The position numbers were made by a program, and so were the translations under genes. Shown here in pieces: positions 40,701-51,492 of a stretch of DNA of 64,000 bases (its first letter is position 1; every line of letters starts with the position of its first letter). The DNA lies in contig JAVKOQ010000130.1 of assembly GCA_031835245.1 (NCBI GenBank), forward strand, positions 1 to 64,000, given 5' to 3'. The DNA is from Balamuthia mandrillaris (lineage: Eukaryota; Discosea; Longamoebia; Balamuthiidae). The notes under the pieces were generated by a model. The model searched no databases. It saw only the letters and a program-made list of their open reading frames with translations, and was not told the origin of the DNA.

Positions 40701-42236
40701 ACGCGTCATCGCTCCCGTTACCACCGTCAACACGATCATAGGGGACGCCACCATGTGGAGACTTAACTTTTGCGAGTCTCAGTTCTACCGAGGTAACCGC
40801 TTTGTATACTGCGATAGGAGACCTGCTTCCCAACAGCAGCAGGTGGAAGAGAATTCTCCTCGAGCTGCCATGCCAGATGTCACCGTTGAGCCAAGCTCTT
40901 CACCCTCCATCAGAAGCAGCAGCAAAGACCCTATGGAACAGCTGCAAATGGAACTACAGGAAAAGCTACGGCGTCAGTTGGGGCTTGATAAAACCAATAA
41001 CGAGGGAGGATCAGCCTCCACTAAAGCCAAAGAAAACACACAGCCACAACAACAGGATGACCAGTCAGCGGTAGGCTTTTTCGCAGAGACGGAGAGGAAG
41101 GCCATTTTTCAAGTGGCCTTGCCTGCTTTGGTTCCGGACGTGACCATGACTTCCGATGATATCGTGGTAATACCGATGTCTCATCTCGATATGCAGAACG
41201 AAGTTGGGAGGGGTGGTTTTGCGACGGTATACAAAGGTACTCCTATCCTCTCTCTTTCTCTCGTCTTCTCTGTGTTCACACTTCTCATTTCTTTCTTGTA
41301 GCGATATGGAACAGGCCAAATGCCACTCCAAAGCATGTTGCCGTAAAGCAACTGCACATGACCAACATTCGCCAGTCGATGGGTGGTGATGACGCCGGTT
41401 TGTTCGCAGAGTTTCGGAAAGAAGTGTGGACGATGAGTGGCTTGGAGCATCCTAACATAGTGGAGCTATACGGCATTGTTACACAGCCGCTATCCATGGT
41501 GATGGATTTCATGGCGGATGGTAGTCTGGAGTCCTTGTTAACTAATGAAGAGGGGATAGCCTTGGATTGGAAGGTTCGCTTTGACATCGCATTGCAAGTA
41601 GCTCGTGGCATGAACTTTTTGCATACACGAAGACCGCCCATCATTCATCGCGACCTTAAATCTGCCAACGTTTTGGTTCGCTATCTCACTCTTCTTTAAA
41701 TTTTGTTTGTCGTCTTGAAACTTACAACCTATGTTGCTCTGTTGGTGATGTAGGTATCCATCGATAAGAACAAGATATTGTGCAAAATAGCAGATTTTGG
41801 AAGCAGTGTGGCTGAGTCTCGTATCCGAAGAAGGGTCGTTGACAATCCTGTCTGGTTAGTCTCCTCTTCTCTCTCTCTCTCTCTCTCTCTTGCCAGGATT
41901 AATATTCACACGCCCTTGATATTGATCAGGTGTGCGCCAGAGGTTCTGCGCGGGGAAGAGTATACAGAAAAAGTGGACGTGTACAGCTATGGCATGTTAT
42001 TGTACGAGCTCGCCACTCGTCAAAAGCCCTTCCTGGGAGTTAAGTGGTGGCACCTCATCGAGGACATGGTCAAAGCGGGGGAGCGGCCCAAGGTTCCCTC
42101 CACCTGTCCCAAGTCCTTCCAAAAGCTCATGGAGCTGTGTTGGGCGGACAACGAGAACTCTCGACCTCCCTTTGACGACGTCATAACGATGCTTCTCTCC
42201 ATGACCAACGAAATCTCTTCGCATGCGCACTCCTGA
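32830..42236 (+). CDS. IP3-receptor N-terminus fused to a Roco kinase (LRR-Roc-COR-kinase)
   Basis: Exons: 32830-33137, 33438-33478, 33542-33759, 33831-34496, 34567-34630, 34698-35023, 35109-35213, 35274-35435, 35521-35676, 35740-35955, 36014-36147, 36222-36330, 36381-36536, 36595-36951, 37033-37206, 37276-37445, 37512-37617, 37715-37940, 38022-38902, 38976-39273, 39359-41236, 41302-41675, 41754-41854, 41930-42236. They sum to 7533 bases, 2510 residues, with every phase matching. Residues about 117-835 align with the IP3-receptor suppressor domain, beta-trefoil (MIR) and RIH armadillo: VRLFHEENGYLVGANQGG, VWQIELEH, FHLRHVLTGLY, GDRLFLKHIQTGTCLH, ENRPIVENQNIIV. LRRs begin near 1245 (LETLDLSNNQIAIIPSEI), Roc near 1436 (GEENVGKTS, DFAGQ, GTHAD), COR about 1625-1880, TKL kinase about 2233-2500 (GRGGFATVYK, VAVKQL, HRDLKSANV, ADFG, CAPEVLRG). 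No channel segment is present. Confidence 0.88.
33299..33341 (+). repeat. (CT)n microsatellite in the IP3R-Roco intron 1
   Basis: A CT run lies in the 300-base first intron. Shorter CT runs in the same orientation occur in this gene at about 35483-35507, 36333-36352, 37671-37704 and 41870-41890, each upstream of an acceptor. Confidence 0.9.
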
Positions 42237-42818
42237 AGCCAGTTTTTTCTGGTCTTTTATTTAATTTTTTTAACCTTTTAAACACATGATGATGTTTTTT
42301 TGTACAGAATAAAAGGCATGGTGATGATGAAGAGCAAGTGCGGCTTTGCAAAACACATTTTGAGCATTTAACCCATTTTTTATTTTGAAAAAAAAAGAAG
42401 GTGGTCCTCCCCAACCTTATTTTATTTTAAAAAAAACGATCAGAGAATAAAGCGGCTCAATGCTTTGATGGGTTACTGAAAGTTTCAAACCACCAATCAA
42501 AAATCAAAACAGAGGCTTTATCTTACCATAAAAGGCCATTTCTGTTGTCTTTTTCTTTGTCTCATCTCTAGCAGAGATCTTTCACGTCGACAAAAATTCA
42601 TTGCTCCGCTTTAGTCCAAACCCTAAAGCGGACCACCTCAGAGAAAAGGAAAAATAGTACGTTACAGACCAATATTTGCGGACATAAAAAGCCGATAATT
42701 GTCGATATAAAAATATTGGCGGGAAAACCACAAAAACAAAACTGCAACGAAAAGATAAAGAGCAGTTGCCACCCATCACACCAACCCAACCCAACCCAAC
42801 CCAACCCAAACAAAGCAA
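42237..42818 (+). other. Intergenic region between the Roco gene and EME1
   Basis: It holds the Roco 3' flank and the EME1 5' flank. It is AT-rich, ending with a CCCAA repeat (about five units at 42783-42808) directly before the EME1 ATG. No gene is supported. Confidence 0.5.
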
Positions 42819-43845
42819 ATGGAGCAGCAGCAGCGGTGGGAAGAAGAGGAAGAGGAGGAGGAAGAGGAAGAGGAAGAGGAGGAAGAAGAGGAAGAGAATG
42901 ATGGTGATGATGACGTGTTGTCGTTCTCCGTTCGCTCCACCGCAATAGGTTGGTCAGGTTCCTCCTCCAGCCCCACCACGACGACAACAAGGGGCGGAGC
43001 GAGCAGCGGTAGTGGCGGTAGTACCGCTCAAAGGAGGACTACTCCCACCAAGAGGAAAAGAACAGACAGCGAGCAACAGGAAGGAGGTTCTCCACAAAAG
43101 AGGCCCCACACAGCTTCTTCCAACACCAACAACACCACCACCACCGCCAAACAAAAGAGAGTCAGACGAAAAAGGAAGAGGACGCTGGAGCAGTTCATGC
43201 AGGACCTGATCGTCCGCCTGGACCCCAACATACTCAACAAGGAGGGAGGCAAGATATTGACCGCGCTGCAAGACACCCCTTGCCAATGCAAGATCCTCAC
43301 GCTGGCCATACCCAACTCCATCGAGTGGCATTCTCTCTACACTCCTGGCGATGACGAAGAGGGAGGAGAAGAAGGAGGGGACCACAGCGAGGAAGCAAAC
43401 CGCCACAAGGAGCCAACGCCAGTGCCACAAGTGCTGATCAAGTTCACGGCGGAGGAATTTGTGGGCTTGGTGGTGGACGAACAGAAGCTTGCGGAGCACG
43501 TGTTGGCAGTGCAGGCCGCTCACCCCAACAAGAAGATCACGTACTTGGTGGAGGGCATGGCTGACTTTCTCAGGAACAACCAAAAACGGCGGGACAGAGT
43601 CTTGCGACAGAGGATACTTGCCGCCAATGGTGGTGGAAGTGAAGAGGAGGAAGCAACCGGAGGGAGAGGAGCAGCGGTGGAGCCAACGATAACGAGAGCG
43701 ATGGTGGATCGTACAGCAGTGTGGCTACAGATTGAGGCCAAGGTGCACTTGCATGAAACGTTCAACGGCAGCGATACGGCTGACCACATTCTCCGCATGA
43801 CCAAAGTCATTGCTGAAATGCCTTATCGGTAAGCATGGAAAACTA

Positions 43846-43889
<44 letters not shown>

Positions 43890-44291
43890 TGGGAGAAATG
43901 AGAGCAGAGATGAGAAAAGAGACGAACAGTGAAATATGACTAACATAAGGAGTGAAGGAAGGAGAGCGTGTTTGCAGCATTCTGCGCGGAGGCAACACAG
44001 AAGCGGTCATCACGGACGGCCTCCAACAAAGAAATATGGATAAATCAACTGAAGCAAATCAGCAGAGTATCTCTGGCTGCAGCCATGGCTATAGCGGAGG
44101 AGTATCCTTCCTTTCGGAGCCTCGCTCACATGTACTATCACAGCGCGCTAACGGAGAAGAAGAAGAAGGAGCTGCTCAAAGACATTGTGATAGAGCAAGT
44201 CTCTGGCAGCAGACGTACCATAGGACCTGCCCTCTCCGAAAAGATCTATCGCATCTTCACTGAGACGGATGGTAATCTTATCCTCCACTGA
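42819..44291 (+). CDS. EME1: Crossover junction endonuclease subunit EME1
   Basis: EME1 is the non-catalytic partner of MUS81 and cuts branched DNA in repair and meiosis. Exons are 42819-43828 and 43958-44291 (1344 bases, 447 residues). The start is followed by a long Glu run, then an NLS-rich linker (KRKRT, RVRRKRKRT). The ERCC4-type nuclease fold has KKITYLVEGMADFL. The C-terminal helix-hairpin-helix region is diagnostic: ISRVSLAAAMAIAEEYPSF and RRTIGPALSEKIYRIF. The acceptor at 43957 was chosen because it restores the frame of the helix-hairpin-helix exon; the later CAG acceptor does not. The intron has a GA run on the coding strand, the opposite of the pattern in other genes here. Confidence 0.92.
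43849..43884 (+). repeat. (GA)n microsatellite in the EME1 intron
   Basis: This is the one long dinucleotide run in the window where the purine strand is the coding strand. It lies near the 5' end of the intron, away from the acceptor. Confidence 0.9.
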
Positions 44292-44420
44292 GTATTTATC
44301 TCCTTTCTTTCATCTTGTCCTTCTTCTTTTCGTAACAAACCTTGTAATGTTGTGTATCTATTCCTCCTTTTCTCTTTCGACGCGTTTTAGAGGAAGAGCG
44401 GAAGAGAGGGAGTGGATGTT

Positions 44421-45053
44421 TTATTGATGTTTGGCAGCAAGGGCTTGTGCTATTTCTTGTGAGGTTGGCACCTCGAACTTGTAGATGCTCTCGTCAAGGT
44501 TAAAAGCAGCGCCGCCCTCTGCGGCTTGTTTATTGTGCCACGTCGCCATTGCCTCTTCCAATGCTGTTGCGTTACACACGTTGAGAATCAAGGAAAAAGA
44601 CGAGGAGAACAACGAAAGAAAAAAAAAAGAGGAGAAAGTGAAAAAATAGGAGAGAGTGTCACCTTTCTTCTCAGCCTCAGCCTCCAAGGCCTCCAACGCG
44701 CCGTCGTCATCACCCCTAAAGCCAAAATAGTCCGCATCAACACCTTGGTAGAGCTCTTGTCGTGTTTTCTTAGCAGCGGCTATTGCCTCTTCCGCTGTTG
44801 TTTGTTGACAAGAATAAAAAAGAGAGGAGCATAACTTCGTTAAGCTCTTTCGGCAAAACATAGAGAGAGAGAGAGAGAGAGAGAGAATGTTACGTTGTTC
44901 AACAAAAAGGTCTTTAACGCCGGGTAGGTCCCGTGCCGCTCCAAAGTATCTGTATCCGGTTTTGCCACCCTGTACCTCCTTTCCTTGGTCCTCTCCTACA
45001 TGTGGTGCGCTCCCCTTTAGCGAGAGAGTCAGAAAGTGAGCGAGAGCGAGAGC

Positions 45054-45100
<47 letters not shown>

Positions 45101-45543
45101 AAGAGCAGTGACATGTAGAGCGAAAGTACGCCAAAGTGAGACGAGACGAAGCAAATAGTTACCAGATAATTGGGACCACCTAGCTCTAAGATCCGTCGTT
45201 CCCAGTGTCGTTTTTCTCGTATGAGCTTGTTGATCTCGTCGTTGAGCTCCCGCAGCTTGTATTCTCCCAGTGCCGCTGCAACCAACGAACAGAAGAGTCA
45301 GTTTGACCAACGAACCACTTGCGGTGAACAACGAATGCACCATTACTCACCATTTTGGATGGCAGCCACCTTTTTACCGATCTCACGCAGGATTTCGAGC
45401 CGCCACTTTTCGCATTCAACCACGTTGCGACAGAGGGAGGCCAGGTAGGGCCTCTTCTTTGGTTTCTTTGGCTTCTCTGTTTCCTGCTTGAGCTGCCACC
45501 ATCTGTTCAGCATAGACTGCGCCTTTTCCTCATTTCTGGCCAT
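44421..45543 (-). CDS. ISY1: Pre-mRNA splicing factor ISY1
   Basis: ISY1 is a component of the catalytic spliceosome (Prp19-associated). The start is MARNEEKAQSMLNRWW at 45543, a close match to the family start. Exon 1 is 45543-45351 (EKWRLEILREIGKKVAAIQN) and exon 2 is 45275-45163 (LGEYKLRELNDEINKLIREK, HWERRILELGGPNY). Later exons give TGYRYFGAARDLPGVKDLF, the family's GxxYFGAA segment, then KKTRQELYQGVDADYFGFRD-like sequence and a C-terminus with VPTSQEIAQALAAKHQ. Introns carry GA runs at about 44862-44886 and 45058-45098. Confidence 0.93.
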
Positions 45544-45867
45544 GGTGGTGGTGGTGAACGGTGCGTATGTTCTATTTTTAACCAAAGGGGTGAAGGGGAG
45601 AGGAGTTCTCTGAACAGTCTTTTCTTCCTGCTCTCTTCTTGCTTTTCTGCTTTCTCCCTTCTTTTTCTTCTTTCTTTTTGGCGTAGATCATGACAGATCT
45701 GGGGATCGGATGATGTCACACACGGAGTTTTAATCAACTCCGCTATTCAAGAACAAAAGTGTTGCGGCAATCCTTCGTCCTTTCTTCCTTCCCCCCTTAT
45801 TAAGTCAGACAGTTAGGCCCCGTATCTCAGTCGCTTGCCGCCAGAGAGAGTCTCTCCTCCGAGAAAG
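45544..45867. other. Divergent promoter region between ISY1 and eL42
   Basis: About 320 bases separate the two start codons. A pyrimidine-rich stretch (about 45775-45800) precedes the ribosomal protein gene, resembling the C/T-rich starts common on ribosomal protein transcripts. Confidence 0.5.
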
Positions 45868-46355
45868 ATGGTACGCGTTGTGGAGAGCACTCTGTTGGCC
45901 TTGAAACGCTTTGTGTGAAGGTTGATCCTACCCAGATGTTGACCCGTTTTCTGTTTTCTCTTTGGATTAGGTGAACATCCCCAAATCCAAGAACACCTTC
46001 TGCGCCAAGTGCCAGAAGCACCACCCCCACAAGGTGACCCAGTACAAGGCTGGCAAGGCTAGTCTCTATGCCCAAGGAAAGAGACGTTACGACAAGAAGC
46101 AGAGTGGTTTTGGCGGACAGACCAAGCCTGTCTTCCACAAGAAGGTTTGTTCTCTTTCGTTTCTTCTGGCACCAACAGCATCTCTCCTTACATCTGCCCT
46201 TGATTTCATTGATTTAGGCCAAGACCACCAAGAAGATCGTCTTGCGGTTGGAGTGCACTAAGTGCAAGCAGAAGCACCAGGTTACTCTTAAGCGCTGCAA
46301 GCACTTCGAATTGGGAGGAGAGAAGAAGAAGAAGGGAGCTGCCATCCAGTTCTAA
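45868..46355 (+). CDS. RPL36A: 60S ribosomal protein eL42 (L36a/L44)
   Basis: eL42 sits near the ribosomal E site. Exon 1 is only the start codon (45868-45870); exons 2 and 3 are 45971-46144 and 46218-46355, giving 104 residues. The sequence begins M then [18 protein letters not shown] and ends [14 protein letters not shown]. The zinc ribbon has two Cys-x-x-Cys pairs (FCAKC and CTKCKQKH). The cycloheximide-contact Pro (yeast P56) is retained in QTKPVFHKK, so sensitivity to that drug is expected from the family. An intron directly after the ATG is common in ribosomal protein genes. Confidence 0.97.
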
Positions 46356-46616
46356 ACTCGAGGTTGTTTGTATTCCCTCGCCCTGACTCTCACTGGCTGA
46401 ATAAAGCGAGCCTTGTCACATCAAGACGTCGCATTCTTCCCATACATCGCTTCTACTCCTTTTTCCTTGCTCGTTCTCTCGTCTCTCTTCTCTCTCCCTC
46501 GCCACCAAGCACTCCACAGCTACAATATACAACGCAAACAGTTCTTTTAGCACTTCCTGTTTGTGGCAAGTGGGCTAGAGATAGGTTTGAAATGGCTGCT
46601 GACACCCCTGGCCGAG

Positions 46617-47748
46617 TTAACAGACGGGCTGTGCGGTGGTGTTCGAATGGGGCTGCCCAACCTTGACTCTGCCCCTCTTGCTGAGGAAGGGAGGCTGCTT
46701 GGCGTTTTTGGGCTTGAGAATGCTGACCGAGGACTGCTGAAAGCTGACCGTGGGCTGCGCAGGTCCACCACCGACCGTTCTCTGTTTGGGCTGTTTGTTG
46801 TTGCGCTAACGTTTTTGATGAAGTCAGTGAACAGCGCAAGAAAAGAGGGAAACAAGGAAGGAAGGGGTACTCTAAGTCGGGGGTTATGTTGGAAAGGTTG
46901 AGACGTGGAAGGAGAGGAGGGCACTCCTGAGTGAACTCTTTCACGGGAAGGTCCTCCTCCAGGCCATCATCCATAGCAACGACTCTTGCAGCAAATAGGC
47001 CATTTTCTTTGTGAGGAAGGGGCTGTTGCTGGTCCTTGTGGTGGTGGTGCTGTTTCGATGGGTATTCTATTGGAGGGACGCGCAACGGCCGCGCCACCAT
47101 GTTGTCATCGGTGTAATGAAGGTAGGGAGCGGGAGGCCGGGACGTTGGCCGTAAAGGATAGGGTCCTCCAGTGGCCATCGCCAGGGCATCCGGAGCCATG
47201 CACTGGTAGTTTGGAGTTACGAAAGCAAACATGAGTTATGCACATGAGAAAACATGCGGCAGAGGAAAATAAAATACCCTCCCTGAGAGAACCTGTTCCT
47301 CCTCCGGATGGTTTTGAGAGAGTGGTGAATCAAGGCCTTCAAGCTCAATGTCCGAGTCCAGGGAGTGGAATAAGACAGCGTCTGATAATAGTGCGGCATT
47401 GGAGAGGAATGGTGGATGAGTTGCCAGGCCTTGGTTTCGACATTCTTCCGCGACCTCCATCGTTGCAGCGGGAGAGGCAAAGGAAGAGACCCCTATCCAT
47501 TTTTCTGGTTCTTCATCTTCTTCCTCCGCGTCCTCGTTTGAGGGAGTGAAGTGTGTAAAGGAGAGCATTAGGGATAACCGTTCATTAAGGGAAGGTTGCT
47601 GTTCCATCACTTGAAGGTCGGGGGTGCTTGCGGCCCTGTGATAACGTGCCATCCGGCCTGGGACCCGTTCGTTTTCAGGGGAGTCTGCGAGAGCACCCTT
47701 TCTTCTCAAATAACCCTCATTTCTTGCTTCGTCAAGCGACGAACTCAT
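46617..47748 (-). CDS. Hypothetical Ser/Pro-rich protein
   Basis: Not recognised. A three-exon model fits: exon 1 from MSSSLDEARNEG (47748) to about 47275, exon 2 about 47207-46888 and exon 3 from about 46805 to the stop at 46617, with acceptor and donor sites that keep frame (CMAPDALAMATGG begins exon 2; RNNKQPKQRTVGGG begins exon 3). Exon 1 has an acidic patch (EDAEEEDEEPEKW) and an AASTPDL segment resembling phosphorylation sites. No domain or membrane segment is visible; the composition suggests a disordered regulatory protein. The model could be off at the ends. Confidence 0.45.
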
Positions 47749-48287
47749 TGGAATAATGCAAGTCGTTCCTTCGGTTCTCATTCTGTGCGGAAACGTGGGT
47801 GCGGTCCTTGTTGTCAGTTTTGAAATAGATGAAAAGACAAAGCAACCCAACATGAGAAGGTAGGAGTAAGCGCTTGGAAACGTCTTCCAAGGGCTCTCCT
47901 ATTCTGCTTGGACTGAACTTTCTCTGTTTCAAAAAAAAATAAGGAGAGGACGAGTCGTTGCTTCGGCCGTGATCTGAGAGTTTCGTTTTATTGGGCTGTT
48001 CTGTTACTTAGAAAGGGAGGCCAAAACTTCCTGCGTGTTGTTCCCATTGTACGATTCAAACGAAAGGGCGCCCTATAAACCTTTTAAGGCAAGGTAAAAC
48101 CTGCAAAAGGAGCTTCGGGATTAGGCTCTTCCTCTGTTTTTTCTGGGCAACAAGGTTACCTAGAACAAGAGGAGGAGGAGGAGTGGATACTTCGCGCAGC
48201 TTGTTGAAAAAGCAAAAAATGGCGAGAGACTGGGAAACCATGTGTGGTGCTTACACTGCAACCTGGCTTTTGCCATTTTTTATTTCT
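47749..48287 (-). other. Intergenic region upstream of the hypothetical gene
   Basis: It lies between the 3' end of the PB1-NYN gene and the start of the Ser/Pro-rich gene, both on the minus strand. No further gene is supported. Confidence 0.5.
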
Positions 48288-49493
48288 TTAATGCACTTGC
48301 TTTGCAGGATGCTCGCCTGCGATAAGCTTCTCCGCCAAGTTGGTCCACAACTTCGGTTTCAGGATACGACCTCCAAGCGCGGTTAGCCTCACCCCTAACT
48401 CCCTGTCTGAGGTGACAAAGATAGCATTCTGGGCAACACTAGGGTTCTTCTCTGCGAATTCTACCAGCCAATCGTCGCTGCTTCTCCACTTTGGTCTCGC
48501 TCCTACGCACACCACCTTCTTTCCTTCCCAAGGCTGCACCGCAAGCTCTTCCCACTGAGTCGAGTTGCTATCCACCAGGCCATCCCTTTCCGTCTGTGTG
48601 GAGACTTGGTCGAAAACGACCACAGTTTGCAATGACGTTACCATTGAACTGATGACCTCTGTGAAGGAGGTTGCCATCCGCAGGATCGACTGCTCGGCGC
48701 CGCCTCTCTGGGAACCCAAACTCATCTTCCTCAACGCGGAGGTGAGGAACATCATGTTGTTGCCATCCAAGAACAAGTGAGCAGAGTCTGTGGGCCACGC
48801 CTCTACTCCAAGATCGACATCAATGCTGATGAGGTTGGCTTGTTGTCGCTGGTATTCTCTTTCATGATGCCCCTTGACTTTTCTTCCCGATGCCGTTTGC
48901 TTTCTTTCCTCCTTCCTTCTCTGCCGTTTTTCCATTCTCTCCTGTTTGAGCTTCCATCGCTCTTCCTTCCTTTGTTGCCTCTCTTCTGGAGTTAGCCTTT
49001 TCCTCTTCTCGCCTGTCTGTTTCTCCTTTCTCTTCTTCCGCTTCTCTTCAGCAGGGGCCATCTCGCTAGAGCTGGCGCTTGAACCTTCCTGGCTCAGCAC
49101 TGGCGCCAGGAAGAGGTGGAGCAGAACAGGGCCTCCAGGTACTCGATCGGAAGCGAGGTCAAGCGGCGTCTGCTGTTGTTCTGCCAAGAGCTTTTCTACG
49201 AGAGGGAGCCTTCTGGTCAGTATCTTGGCAATTTCTGTGTCGCTGTCCAGCACAACTTGATCGCCTTCCTCGTCTTTGTACTTGATGACAAATGGGCTTG
49301 GTTCTGCCTGCTCGAGCACTTCCTCTTTCTTTTGGGCAAATCGGGGGAACAGGTTCGAGAGTGCTTCCCGCAGGCCATTGAAAGAAGAGACCTGGGCCAA
49401 GGGTAAGCTCAGCCTTCTTATTTCCTCTCCACAGTAGACTTTTACCTCGTACTCCATTCCTCCGTCAAGTGAGTAACAGTGTGGTTGTAGCAT
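48288..49493 (-). CDS. PB1 domain joined to a NYN/PIN-like nuclease domain
   Basis: The start is MLQPHCYSLDGGMEYEVKV at 49493; the open frame continues upstream only through GA repeats (Arg-Glu runs). It is a single exon of 401 residues. Residues about 13-105 form a PB1 domain: YEVKVYCGEEIRRLSL, then the acidic OPCA motif YKDEEGDQVVLDSDTEI. A highly charged Lys/Arg/Glu linker follows. Residues about 240-400 look like a NYN (YacP-type) RNase: LFLDGNNMMFL with the first Asp, VVVFDQV, SSDDWLVEFAE with two Asp, and FVTSDRELGVRLTALGG. The acidic residues needed for metal binding appear present. A scaffolded RNA-cleaving enzyme is a reasonable inference. Confidence 0.75.
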   Translation of the reverse strand: MLQPHCYSLDGGMEYEVKVYCGEEIRRLSLPLAQVSSFNGLREALSNLFPRFAQKKEEVLEQAEPSPFVIKYKDEEGDQVVLDSDTEIAKILTRRLPLVEKLLAEQQQTPLDLASDRVPGGPVLLHLFLAPVLSQEGSSASSSEMAPAEEKRKKRKEKQTGEKRKRLTPEERQQRKEERWKLKQERMEKRQRRKEERKQTASGRKVKGHHEREYQRQQANLISIDVDLGVEAWPTDSAHLFLDGNNMMFLTSALRKMSLGSQRGGAEQSILRMATSFTEVISSMVTSLQTVVVFDQVSTQTERDGLVDSNSTQWEELAVQPWEGKKVVCVGARPKWRSSDDWLVEFAEKNPSVAQNAIFVTSDRELGVRLTALGGRILKPKLWTNLAEKLIAGEHPAKQVH

Positions 49494-49736
49494 GTTTGTT
49501 GTTGCTGTAGAATAAGACTGTTGGAAAGCACAAATGAAGAGGTATTTATAGTAGCTCCTGAAAAGAACTAGCGGCCTTTGTTTGCTTCTATTGGAGTGGA
49601 GTTTTGGTTGTTTGGTGGGAGCCAACCGCAATTTCTCCGTTGTTTCAACTCCGTGGTCCGTTATCGTCTGATACGCCGATTTTTCGTGTCTACTTCGTTC
49701 CTTTTGGTAAACTCCGTACTTCCCTTTTTTCCCCCC

Positions 49737-49779
<43 letters not shown>

Positions 49780-49818
49780 CACTCCTTCCCCTTCTCCAGC
49801 AATTCTCTTTTTCGGTTC

Positions 49819-49855
<37 letters not shown>

Positions 49856-50219
49856 CAGACCTGTCTCTTGATCTCTCTGTCCTGTTGTTATGAAAAGGAG
49901 GACAATGTTCAACGAATATTCTCTCTCTCTCTCTCCCTCTCTCTCTCTCTCTCTTTGGTGGTTCTATTTCTCTTGCAGTCATGACAAGGTGTGCAGGGAC
50001 CTATTCCCGTGGCCCATCGGCCTCCGCCCTCTGCCATATCCTCCCTCCCCCGTTCTTTTTTTTTTTCGAGGAAGAGGTTAACCCACCTTTAGATGCCCAC
50101 CTTAAACTGGGCTCTGTAGCGACGGAGAGCTCGTGTGCGCGGTGGCGCTGTGTGCGAGAGAGAGAGAGAGAGCGGCTAAAGGGAACGCCAACAAACTCCA
50201 ACGTATTTGTTTGGGGTGA
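49494..50219. other. Divergent promoter region with three CT runs
   Basis: Between the PB1-NYN and carrier start codons lie CT runs at about 49741-49774, 49821-49851 and 49920-49953. They produce Ser-Leu (plus) or Arg-Glu (minus) open frames that are not coding. One or both genes may have a 5' untranslated exon here. Confidence 0.6.
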
Positions 50220-51200
50220 ATGGCCACTACGTCGTCCTCCACGGGAGGAGGTGGCAACAATGCCAACAAAGCGAGCGGAGGAGGGGTGACGGGACCGCAT
50301 GCCATCGGGTGGGAGAACATCAACTCCACCAAGTTCTTTTTCTGGATCACTGTCTTTGACTTTGTGTTGGACGGCAGTTTCAACTATCCGTGCGTATTCA
50401 GATCTTACTTCTTCCTCAGCATCTTCTTTCCTCATGCCGGCATGTGCTGAAAGCTTACCTTTCGTTTCTCCCTTGTGTTCAGTCTTCACCTCATAAACAC
50501 ACGGCTTCAAGTCCAATCTCCGGTTTGTTTCGTTTCGAAACGTTTTTGCTGAATGTGTTGAAAGAAAAGAAGGCTGACCCTCTTCTAACGGTTTTTTTTG
50601 AACTTCAACAAAAAAAAAAAGGGTTCAACCGGCCTGTTGCCTCATTACAGCGGAACGTATGACGCGTTGCGGACCATTGTCAAACAGGAAGGCATCAGAG
50701 GTGAGGCACTCCTTGTCTTTCTTGTTCTTCTTGTTCTTCTTGTTGTTGTTCTTTGTTCTTGTTCTTGTTCTTGTTCTTGTTCTTGTTCTTGTTCTTGTTC
50801 TTCTTCTTGTTCTTCTTCTTGTTCTTCTTGTTCTTCTTCTTCTTCTTGTTCTTCTTCTTGTTCTTCTTCTTCTTCTTCTTCTTCTTCTTCTTCTTCTTCT
50901 TCTTCTTCTTCTTCTTCTTCTTCTTCTTCTTCTTCTTCTTTTTTTTCTTTTCTTCTTTTTTTTCTTTTCTTCTTCTTCGTCTTCTGTCGCTCATTGGACG
51001 TTCTTGCAACACCACAAATAGCGTTGTGGAATGGGTTCTTGACGTCGACGGCAGGCCATGTGCCCACCCAGCTGGTGTTTTACAGCAGCTACGAGATTAA
51101 CAAGCAAAAGTTTAAACAACTGCAAGAGCGGTTGATGGAGCGGTGGCCCTCCTTGTACCCTCATGCTCATTTGTTGGGTGTGTCTCTCCTCCCTCTCTCT

Positions 51201-51243
<43 letters not shown>

Positions 51244-51446
51244 CTGAACTCCTTACTTACTTCAAGTTCTTCTCCTTGTACTGTTGCGTATATGTAACAG
51301 AGGCAGGAGCTACATTTGCTGCTGGCGGTATCGCGGAGATGATTGCTGGTTTTATCTGGGTGCCACTGGACGTGGTGGCTCAACGGTTACAGCTGCAAGG
51401 TGCTTCCTCCAAGCCTCGGCTTTACTCTGGCGGCTTGGGTTTGTAT

Positions 51447-51492
<46 letters not shown>

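Noticed and set aside
43952-44263. Alternative reading of EME1 exon 2 using the later CAG acceptor
   Set aside because: That frame loses the helix-hairpin-helix motif; the acceptor at 43957 restores it with correct phase.
48288-49982. N-terminal extension of the PB1-NYN protein to 49982
   Set aside because: The upstream part is Arg-Glu repeats encoded by GA microsatellites; the PB1 domain begins right after the ATG at 49493.
50645-51067. Glu- and Lys-rich open frames on the minus strand
   Set aside because: They are products of the TTC repeat inside the carrier intron.
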